Shown piece by piece: positions 55,109-64,000 of a stretch of 64,000 bases of DNA. The notes under the pieces are model-generated. The model saw only the letters and a list, made by a program, of their open reading frames with translations. It was not told the origin of the DNA and ran no database searches. The stretch spans positions 434,001-498,000 of the forward strand of contig JARKIF010000033.1 in the NCBI GenBank assembly GCA_029378245.1. The letters run 5' to 3'. Position 1 is the first letter of the stretch. Every line of letters begins with the position of its first letter. Origin of the DNA: Roridomyces roridus (taxonomy: Eukaryota > Basidiomycota > Agaricomycetes > Agaricales > Mycenaceae). The translations under genes were made by a program, and so were the position numbers.

Positions 55109-55467
55109 TAGTGTTCACCACGGGTTTGGCAACCCGGTCCGGGTCGCGGGTACGGGTTGCCCGGGTACGGGCTCGGGTCGCTGTTGAGCAACCCGTAACC
55201 CGTACGGGTCAGATTCAAGCCATCAATTCGCGTCGGAACTAGATGGAGAGGTGACTGTGGAGTCTTTGGAGGACATAAGACCTTACTGACCGATTAAAAG
55301 AGCACTCTGGAGTGTCTTCCAGGCACCGGCGTCGCAGAATCCACCCCAAAACCCGTCAAATTACGGGTCAGGTCACGACCCGTACCCGGTGGCACGGGTC
55401 GGGTTTGTCCCGGGTACGGGTGCGGGTCGTGGTCTGACTACCCGCGGGTGACCCGTGGTGAACACTC
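55109..55467. mobile_element. Non-autonomous hAT-type element (MITE), 359 bases
   Basis: Flanked by a perfect 8-base direct repeat AAGTCTGT (55101-55108 and 55468-55475). Termini are inverted: TAGTGTTCACCACGGGT at the left and, reversed, GAGTGTTCACCACGGGT at the right. Each end carries many short ACCCG/CGGGT repeats in both orientations. No ORF resembles a transposase. Confidence 0.88.
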
Positions 55468-55475
55468 AAGTCTGT

Positions 55476-57237
55476 GCTAGACAATCTCAGCACAGAGCAA
55501 TGACACGAGCTCGAACGACGAGGCTTACGACGTGTATGAACACCCGATTCGGAGCGCGGCGCGGCGTGCTCGTGTCCAACGAGAGAAGAGTTCAACTTCG
55601 CTAGCGAGAACTGGGCTAGAGACGCTCTCAGCACCAGCACGCAGAAAGAGGAACAGCGACAAACCTGGGCACAGCGAACGCGGAGAGGGTGAAGTTGATG
55701 ACCCCCTGTTCCGTCTGGCCCAGATTTATACTCGATGATCGAGCAAAGTGAATTCCCCACCCTGTTTCGAACAGGGTCGAGCGCGCGATCGCACAGGGAC
55801 GAGGTACCAAGGCTGTGACGATGGAATGGAGGGGAGAACCAACTGCCGTTGGTTTGTACGGATCGAGCGCGGTCGAATGCATACCGATTAGACTCGTGTA
55901 AATCTCCCTTTAAACACAATGAATTTGTACCATCCGAGGCACTGAGCCTCCTTGGCTGGAAATCAAGTCAATCAGTGTGCTGCAACTCTATTTCTGCAAA
56001 AGGCGCATGTGAAGGTTGGTCACCCATCCACTTCTGCTAGCGAAAGACATGAAGGGGAAAAAATCCCTTGCATCAGGACGTTCCATATGCCTATCTCCCG
56101 AGTCGAACGGCGATGACGGGCCAAATCCCAATGACTCATGTACACCGAGTCCCAAGCAACTCGTGTTCCTAATGAAGCTGGTCAGGCTCATAGAAGTCGC
56201 TTGAAAATCAGAATCCTTGGACATTGATTCAAATATGCGGTCGCACAGAAAAAACAAGCATTATTCCTGAAGGCTGCAGTAGCGCCCGAGGCCAACCCGA
56301 GGCCCGAGTCGAACAAGACTCAAGAGTCCTTAGGCGACACGGAATCTTGCTCATACTGCACAGTGCACGCTGCCCAGGACGCAGACTGAAATCGCTTCCT
56401 TTAACGTTGATTCAACAGGCGCGGTTCGCAAAACAAAACAAAAAAAAAAAAGGGCTTTGTTCCCCAGTCACGTGACTCACGTCCGGGGCCCGAGTCGAAC
56501 GGGAGTCCTTCGATGTAAATCAGGCAGACACGGCGACCGTCAGAGGATCATCCACCAATGGCAAAAAAAGCGCCTATTATGGCAGATATCGGGCTGATTG
56601 TTTTCGGGTCTCTTATCGGCAATAACTCGGCATGCATCCCTTGGTCTGTTTCCGGTGATATCAAGCATCAAAACGAGCTCAGCAGTATGTCTAACAGCAC
56701 GGCAGCGTGATATCCGATTGAATAGACTCGGAAATGGCTCGCTCAGTCCCCCGTCTTTTGCTCACCAAATCATGGAACCCTTTATGCATCTGAGTTTTAG
56801 GTGTAATGGGGTGCAACCCAAGGAGCATTTTTTCCACAGTAATATTGTACTTGACTAGAAAATTGTTTTGTACTATGATATCCAGAATAAAATTGAAGCT
56901 TAGGGCGGCCTTTTAATCGGGGTCCTGCGGTGTCACGTGTGACTATTCAGCCCCTCGGAAGCACAGGCAATATTCTAGAATGTTCTATTGATGTTCTCAA
57001 GATGTTCTATCAAGTTCCGGCGGCCAAGAAGTTATTCTTAGGAAAGACAATGTGAATGTTTTCTGGGAGATCATGAGAAAGTTTGGACAGATTTGTGCAT
57101 GCACGCTGGCAACGGCTGGCATCTTCTTTGCTTCTTACCTCCACCATCCTGTCTGAGTTCCCCCTGCCTCTGGTGAGCTACATTCTTTGCCTTGCCCTCT
57201 TGGCAGATGCATAAACTATCTGCAGACCATTGTCATG
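55476..57237. repeat. More reversed tRNA-like repeat copies; no gene
   Basis: Cores at 56100 (GAGTCGAACGG), 56306 (GAGTCGAACAA) and 56492 (GAGTCGAACGGG). The block 55998-56150 duplicates 54871-55040, and 56480-56545 duplicates 54340-54420. From about 56570 on the sequence becomes AT-richer toward the NLR gene. No protein gene is supported. Confidence 0.5.
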
Positions 57238-60200
57238 ATGTCTGACCATCACAAACTTGGGGCCTCCAATGTGAATATTCATGGTGTGAAATTTCTCATT
57301 GAAATTGGCAATTGCATCATGTTAATTTCCCTCGAGCGTCAGGTGGGACGGGAGGTATCGGTGGAGAAGGGGGTGCAAATGGGGGCCATGGAGGTATTGG
57401 AGAGGGCGGGACTGTGAATGTGTATGTCCTCTTTGACAGTATAATCTTGGAGTTGATGAACCCTTGTGTATAGTGCTATCTTTCAGGGGCAAGGGTGGGT
57501 CACATCTCCTGTCACCATGTTGCCAGCTTATATTCATGTAGATTGGAGGAAATTTTGTTCAACTGGCTGGGAAAACCTCCGAATACACAGGATAGACAGC
57601 ATCAGTTGCAGGAGGTTCGGCATGAAGATACTGGGACCTGGCTGCTTGAGCATGATCAACTCATTGGTTGGAAAAAGACAATGGGCACCTTGTGGATTCG
57701 GGGAATATGTATGTTGACCTGAGTTTAATAGACTTCATATCTAATCAATTTCAGCTGGAACAGGGAAAAGTGTACTGAGGTCCTTCACTATTTCACTGCA
57801 CTACTGTATCTGTACTGACATGAACAGCTCAACAGTCATTCAACACCTTGTTGAGACTGGTAACACAGTCTCATATTTCTTCTTCGACTTCAGGAACAAC
57901 AGACAGAGCCTGCATATGATGTTGAGCTCCATTGTCTGGCAGCTTTCTGGGAGGTCCCACACTCCACATAATTTGCTTTCCCATCTTCATAAAAGGCTGG
58001 GAGATGGAACCATACAGCCACAGGTTACTCATCTTCAAGAACTCCTTGAAAGCATCACTGGGGAACTGCCACAGACATATATTGTCCTGGACGGACTGGA
58101 TGAATGCCGCAAAAATGATTGGACAGGTCTTGTTGGATTTGTGAACAAACTTTCCAGAGCTTCGACAAAAGGACTGCATTTGCTGTTCACAAGTCAACCC
58201 CTCCAGGAGTTCCAAACAGGGTTCAAGGACCTGCCTTTGATACAGCTGCAAGCATCATTCTTGCATGAAGATATAAGATCCTTTGTGCACAGCAAGATGA
58301 TGACAATGTCCGATGATGTTGTACATGCCAATGCAGTTACTATGCGAATTGTAAAACAAAGCAGTGGAATGTCAGTCAGGTTTGAATTTTTGGCCTAAAC
58401 TAATGATATAACTAGGTTCCGCATGGCTGCTTGCTTTGTTATTGAGCTAGGTCATTGTCACTGGGAGGATGAATGGGATGAAGTCCTTGCAGCCCTGCCA
58501 GCTGATCTGTTCAGCATCTACAACCATTTCTTAAACCGTGCAAAGGCAGAACCCAAACTGCCATTGGTGTTCATTCAGGCAATATTACGGTGGCTGGTGT
58601 TTTCAGTAAGAGAGCTTTCCACAGAAGAGCTTGCGGATGCTATTGCTTTTCGCTTGGAGCAGCCTAACTTTGACTTCTCCAACCTGGATTCAGCAATCCA
58701 TTACCCTGGCAGGCGAAGGGGAAATTCTCGGATTTTCAAGCTGCTTGATGGCCTCATTGTAATAAACAATGGAACAATTAGTTTGGCACACTCCTCAGTA
58801 CGAGACTATGCCCTTTCCAAAGAGTTTCATCAACAACATGGATACACTTTGAATCTCAGCCCACACATCTCACAGGGGTTCATTGCACAGACTTGTGTGC
58901 ATTATCTTCACATGTTTTCTGAGGATGACAAAGTAATGACGAGGGAGAACCTGTGGGAATACCCACTTGCAGTATATGCGGCAGTAGGATGGTTCCGACA
59001 CTTTCAAAATTGCAACGATACAGACCAGGGGCACATACTCCAGGCAGTGATGCATCTGCTGGATGATGGGAGTATCCAGTACAAAACTCTGTGTTGGTTG
59101 CAGGGTGGGCCAGCTGTGCCAGCTATCTGTATGTGTGCATCAATAGGTTTTGCAAAAGGGGTCCTGTGTTTGCTCAAGGACAGGAAGGTAGCGGTGAATG
59201 CTGCACAGAAGGATGGCCAGACACCGTTGCACCTTGCCTCCAGGATTGGGCACCTTGAGGTTGCCAAACTGCTCATTGAACATGGGGCATCAGTTGAGGC
59301 TGCCAAGAATGATGGCAGGACACCGCTGCACTATGCCTCACAGTATGGCCGCCTTGATGTTGCCCAGCTGCTCATAGAACATGGGGCCTCAGTCAAGGCT
59401 GCCGATGACAATGGCCGGACACCGCTGCACTATGCCTCCGACTATGGCCGCCTTGATGTTGCCGAACTGCTCATTGAACATGGGGCATCAGTTGAGGCTG
59501 TCAACAACAATGGCACGACACCGCTGCAATATGCCTCCCAGTATGGCCGCCTTGATGTTGCCAAACTGCTCATAGAACATGGGGCATCAGTTGAGGCTGT
59601 CAACAATGATGGCAGGACACCGCTGCACCATGCCTCTGACTATGGCCACCTTGATGTTGCCAAGCTGCTCATAGAACATGGGGCATCAGTTGAGGCTGTC
59701 AACAACAATGGCACGACACCGCTGCAATATGCCTCCCAGTATGGCCGCCTTGATGTTGCCAAACTGCTCATAGAACATGGGGCATCAGTTGAGGCTGTCA
59801 ACAATGATGGCAGGACACCGCTGCACCATGCCTCTGACTATGGCCACCTTGATGTTGCCCAGCTGCTCATAGAACATGGGGCCTCAGTCAAGGCTGCCGA
59901 TGACAATGGCCGGACACCGCTGCACTATGCCTCCCAGTATGGCCGCCTTGATGTTGCCAAACTGCTCATAGAACATGGGGCATCAGTTGAGGCTGTCAAC
60001 AACAATGGCACGACACCGCTGCAATATGCCTCCCAGTATGGCCGCCTTAATGTTGCCAAACTGCTCATAGAACATGGGGCATCAGTTGAGGCTGTCAACA
60101 ACAATGGCACGACACCGCTGCAATATGCCTCCCAGTATGTCCGCCTTGATGTTGCCAAGCTGCTCATAGAACATGGGGCCTCAGTCAAGGCTGCCGATGA

Positions 60201-60636
60201 CAATGGCCGGACACCGCTGCACTATGCCTCTGAGTATGGCCGCCTTGATGTTGCCCAGCTGCTCATAGAACATGGGGCCTCAGTCGAGGCTGCCAATGAC
60301 AATGGCTGGACAGCGCTGCACTATGCCTCCCAGTATGGCTGCCTTGATGCTGCAAAGCTGCTCATTGAACATGGGGCATCAGTCAATGCTGCTGTGGAGG
60401 ATGGGTGGACTGCACTGCATCTGTCCTCCGGCAAACACCACCTTCGAACTACCAAGCTCCTTTTGGACCACAATGCATCCCTTGACTTGATCCATGACCG
60501 TGCTTGGACTGTCTTCCTGATGGCATTACAATACGGGTATCTGGATATTGATTTGCTAGAACCAAGCACTTCCAACTCAGATGAATCTGATTCATTCGAC
60601 ACTGATGTTTCTGCATTGGATTCGCACTTCTTTTAG
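57238..60636 (+). CDS. NACHT-ankyrin NLR-type protein
   Basis: Exons 57238-57283, 57343-57421, then one ending near 57711, one from about 57755, one ending near 58374, and 58416-60636. The N-terminus MSDHHKLGASNVNIHG joins to a glycine-rich segment (GGTGGIGGEGGANGGHGG), a hallmark of Agaricomycete NLRs. Then EILFNWLGKP, TGTWLLEHDQLIGWKK, TLWIRGI and the Walker A motif SGTGKSVL. Walker B is TYIVLDGLDECR, with LLFTSQPLQEF after it. A winged-helix-like part contains LPADLFSIYNHFL and LRWLVFSVRELS. Thirteen ankyrin repeats of 33 residues follow from residue-coded base 59212, and the C-terminus is acidic. NLRs of this type sense non-self or damage and switch through nucleotide binding. No recognisable effector domain precedes the NACHT. 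Borders of the third exon are uncertain. Confidence 0.87.
59212..60498 (+). repeat. 13 tandem 99-base ankyrin units
   Basis: Each unit encodes a repeat like NGRTPLHYASQYGRLDVAKL. Units 2-11 are almost identical at base level, including synonymous positions. Units 4-5 and 6-7 form a duplicated 198-base pair. Units 12 and 13 and a partial fourteenth are more diverged. This indicates recent expansion or gene conversion. Confidence 0.9.
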
Positions 60637-61030
60637 TTTGAAAAGGTGTGTTTTGTCTGCCACTCCTGTGTTTCTTGTTGAGCTTATCTTAGCTGCTGAT
60701 GCTGCCTTTGCCACCCCAAACTGAAGCCACAGCACCCACCCATTCAAAGATAAGAGTGAAAGGAAACTGTTATGGATGAGAATTATTGCTGAATCTTTCA
60801 TTTTTGTCCATCAGTGGCAGTACTTACATGACCAATTGATACATCAGCCTGACCATTGTTGAGGACATTTTGAATAACCAAGCAGTGAATTGTGGAGTGC
60901 GTTGATGTAACTTGAAACCTACTATAGAAACCACAACACTTCCAGTATCACAACCAGATACACCTTGATATGGAACTAATCCACACCAAAACAACCCAAT
61001 CACGAAGCCCCCGGGCGAGTGACAGCAAAG
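60637..61030. other. 3' flank of the NLR gene, no gene recognised
   Basis: No ORF with recognisable features. Confidence 0.3.
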
Positions 61031-61090
61031 GTCAGCACAAACGTACGTGGAGCGAGGCTCCAAACCCGTATACTGTTTTGAAAACGGCTG
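61031..61090 (-). mobile_element. Solo end of the mariner-type MITE family
   Basis: Reads GTGGAGCGAGGCTCCAAACC, then CGTATACTGTTTTGAAAACG and GCTG, followed by TA at 61091. It is a diverged copy of the right end of the element at 44917-45427. No matching left end is found nearby, so the copy is truncated. Confidence 0.6.
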
Positions 61091-61099
61091 TAAGTCCCT

Positions 61100-61980
61100 A
61101 GTACAGGGCCTTGTAAAGACTATAGGGAGAGGTCTCGAGATCTCTTGGAACGGAGATTGGGTTGAACTCAGAGAAGTCTGTTGCGAATGAACCACCTCAG
61201 ACATTGGATCTGAGAAGATGGATTCTGGCAAATGGTGCTTGATATGGATGCCCAGCGGGATATCCAAAGCTTTTGGGTACATTTATAGCTTCCCAGCTGC
61301 ACAAAAGAGTATAAGGTTTTGTGGGTGGTGACCCGAAGGTCTAGAAACAACATATCTGCATGTTCCGTGTTGTAATTTAACTGTGACCAACATTGTGCCA
61401 CCAGCCAACGACTGCCAAACATCCAGGCATCCGGTTTCAAAGCAAACACACCTAAAAACGCAACCCATACAACAGGGATTTTGCATATCGAAGCCACCAC
61501 GGTCAAAGCGTGACCGATAGCACACGGATTTGTAGTCAACCAAACAGCAAACAAAACACTCTGCTAGGCTAGAAACAGTTTGTTCGCCAGAGAATGGCAA
61601 AAAATCGTGTATTACCTGAAGCATTAGCAAATGTGCTCTAAACCCAAGGGAGAAACCCAACACCACTGTATCATATACGGTGGTACACAGGAATAAGCAA
61701 GTAGCTTATTTAGATAACCAACACAGACACGAGCTCGTAGCGAGTGTATTCAATCAAGTGTTCAGACCCCAATACAGGTCCTTATACAGGTAGTAGGTTG
61801 TGGAGGGAGACAGTAGTAAGGTTGTTCCAAAGGAAAGTGGTTTTCCAAGGGACGGGTATTAGGTTCAGTTGTGACTGGAACAGGCAACCCTTTTGGTAGA
61901 TTGTATAGTTTCACAGCTGTAGTTGATAAGATTGGTGTAGCAGGTGGGTTGGTGGTCAAACACCGAGTATTCCTTATTCC
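61100..61980. repeat. Pair of diverged direct repeats
   Basis: The segments 61100-61350 and 61770-61980 share, in order, a TACAGG.CCTT..A block, GGCAACCCTTTTGG / ATCCAAAGCTTTTGG, TTTATAGCTTCCCAGCTG / TGTATAGTTTCACAGCTG, and a GGTGGT/GTGGTGACC-like end. They may be remnants of long terminal repeats or a tandem repeat. Function unknown. Confidence 0.45.
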
Positions 61981-63290
61981 GAAACTCCGCAACTCGATTC
62001 TACTCTTCTTCCCGACTGGTACTGGGATTCCCAAGCCAAACACAACGACGTTCCAACGACTTGACTTGACTGATTACTTAAGAGATTCTTGATGTACGGC
62101 GAGTGTGATGATTTGATTCAACGATGACAACGATTCCGCTTCAAAAGTAATATGATTCCAACTAGTACAAACTTTAAGAAGCCACTATCCAACACAGTGC
62201 ACCTCGAAAGCCCAAGCACAACCCTTTAGAGATGCTAATGCATACAACAGACGGGGTGATTGTTCGCCTTCGAGGGAACACTCTACCTAGTAATGTACAT
62301 GTCCGGCAATCTAATAAATAATACAGGAATGCGATCCGCAACACAATTAGGGTATCCTTGCTATTTCATTGGTCCACAGGTTGTATGGCGCCATCCTTGC
62401 ACCTTCCCAAGCTCAGTCAGCCGTCGATCCATCGTGTTTCAGGTTGGTAAGGCTGATGCCGAGGGTCGGAAGTTGAGTTCCATTATTCCCATTTCTCCTC
62501 TTCAGTGCTACTGTTCCAGGACCAGATAGTACTGGCTCGTAGCTCTAGATTTATACCCATATCTTGGGTATCCCGTCGTCGACGACACCATTCCGAAGTT
62601 CGTAAGTTGTCAACGACAGCGCCTAGGCCGACATGCTGGTGATCGGATCACGCTCGGTAACGCGGCCGGGTACGACAGGAAGGTGACGGAGATTCGGACA
62701 CGACCAGGGATGGGATGATGTAGTCAAGCACCAGACGAAATGAGTGTGATCTGCAATGCAAGAGGCCAGACGCAAGGCCTCATGCTGCAGGGTCGTCGAG
62801 CACAGGGGAACTAGTAGTGCGGGTGCGAGACCAGTAGTCGTGTCGAATATGTGAATGAAGACCAAGTCGAATACTGAGATGTCGGTGTGATGCCACATGT
62901 GTGAAATCATCGAAATCATCACCAGATCACGCTGTACACGCATACACAGAATCAATAAATCTCGGCTTGCTCCAGAGATGCCCGATGTTTCAAGGGAAAT
63001 ACGAAACTGTTCAAACTCGAACACGCTGCGTTCTGCCGCTGTTCAGAACATTGATCCGAAGTGATCGGCATCTCGGCACCCACACATTTACATCAAACTC
63101 CGACGTTCCGTGTGATTTTACCGTCACTCTCCCTTGCAGCGTGAATTCAACAAGATCAGGACCACAATTTCAACATGTATGAGATGCGGATGATAATCCC
63201 AATACCGGCAGTCACGGCCGAATTTGATGCGACGAGTGCAGCGCACTCGAGTCGAGCCTCGGTAGAACCTCGGACAAACTATCTAGTATT
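61981..63290. other. No gene recognised
   Basis: Short ORFs on both strands only. Nothing is supported. Confidence 0.3.
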
Positions 63291-63423
63291 GTTTTTGTAG
63301 AATTACTTTTCTCTAGCTGCGCAACTGCGGGATTTAACTTATACCGACTTTCTGTACTCACACTAATGCTTCTTGAACTCACACTGATGCTTCTTGACGC
63401 TGCGGATGCTGCGGAGGAGGGGG

Positions 63424-63430
63424 TATATAA
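63424..63430 (+). promoter_or_regulatory. TATA-like sequence, possible promoter of a transcript running out of the window
   Basis: TATATAA lies after a purine-rich GGAGGAGGGGG stretch. Two near-copies of TCACACT.ATGCTTCTTGA precede it (63358-63400). Downstream, 63440-64000 has no long ORF but is CT-rich with a possible intron acceptor. It might be the leader region of a retroelement or gene continuing beyond 64,000. Confidence 0.35.
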
Positions 63431-64000
63431 GGGCTCGAAGAAAAGTAGTTACCCAGGTCCCCTTTGTACGCGCCCCGCGCTAGTACTGAATACAAAAGTG
63501 CCCTCGCATCGAGTACTACTGTGTGCTCACCATCTGACGTCTGAACACTGCTGCTTACTGCCTGAATCATCCTCTACTGCTTTTTCTCTGGTCATCGACG
63601 ACCCCTGCAAAAAGAGTATCTTTTACCGCTGCTTGACTGATCTTTTTGTTTTCTGTAGACCGACCGCCTGATTGTTGTTTCACCGGAAACACCCCGCATC
63701 ATCTGTTTTATTGCCGATACCGTTCGGCCGCTGTATCCGTCCCGTATCCCGAATAATAGAGTCTGCGCTTCTCTGTTCGCAGAATCACACAACATTTCCC
63801 CTCACTTCGATTTCTGTGGCAAACGACACGCCTGATCAGATCTCGAATAGCATAAATATATGTTATCATATCGGGTTCTAAGACGAGAGGGGGGAACCGG
63901 CAAGCCAGAGTATCGCTGGAGAATAGACGAGGTAGAATCTACTGTACAGGAGATTCTACCCAACATTATATAGTAACCTTGTCAGGAGTTCACTCCTGTG

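Noticed and set aside
1..64000. CRISPR arrays, operons, bacterial promoters
   Set aside because: The intron-rich genes show this is a eukaryotic nuclear sequence; no regular short spaced repeats of CRISPR type exist.

Overview
The window looks like the nuclear genome of a mushroom-forming basidiomycete (Agaricomycetes), most likely near Mycena. Genes are split by many short introns of about 45-65 bases. Characteristic families are present: a Plavaka-type CACTA transposase, a lineage-expanded kinase-like family I associate with Mycena, F-box and MYND proteins, a fungal NACHT-ankyrin NLR and a caspase-domain protein. Genus is inference; family calls rest on motifs read directly, without database searches.

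Layout. 0-5 kb: a histidinol-phosphatase gene (minus strand, two exons) and a small secreted protein (four exons), followed by a MITE. 5.5-7.8 kb: degenerate tRNA-like repeats and a decayed F-box-type gene. 7.8-14.95 kb: a complete Plavaka element carrying an intact ten-exon transposase (1271 aa) and an intact eight-exon cargo gene (429 aa, DUF6698-like). It sits in the promoter of the decayed F-box copy, whose upstream flank can still be recognised on the far side. 15.0-19.1 kb: a nucleotide-sugar transporter, then a truncated and a complete F-box paralogue. 20.2 kb: a hAT-type MITE. 21.5-26.3 kb: a divergent pair, a 251-aa beta-rich protein of unknown family and a protein with a C2-like segment fused to a caspase domain. 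27.4-29.7 kb: a kinase-like protein. 31.4-35.2 kb: a hypothetical gene and a broken reverse transcriptase-RNase H retroelement. 35.8-36.9 kb: another complete F-box paralogue.

38.3-44.6 kb: a membrane-anchored MYND protein gene with a one-base frameshift, an F-box/LRR gene and a second MYND gene. 44.9-45.4 kb: a Tc1/mariner-type MITE. 46.5-49.3 kb: a small membrane protein and an F-box gene. 49.5-52.15 kb and 53.5-56.6 kb: repeat clusters studded with tRNA B-box-like sequences, in opposite orientations either side of a mitochondrial-type thioesterase gene; two more hAT-type MITEs lie in the second cluster. 57.2-60.6 kb: a NACHT-ankyrin NLR with 13 nearly identical 99-base repeats. 60.6-64 kb: repeat remnants and a TATA-bearing segment.

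Housekeeping genes (histidine synthesis, sugar-nucleotide transport, thioesterase) are thus scattered through transposon debris and families linked to protein turnover (F-box), signalling (MYND, kinase-like) and possible cell death or recognition (caspase, NLR). I see no biosynthetic cluster. The strongest observations are the complete Plavaka insertion, the tRNA-like repeat arrays, and the C2-caspase gene with its divergent partner.
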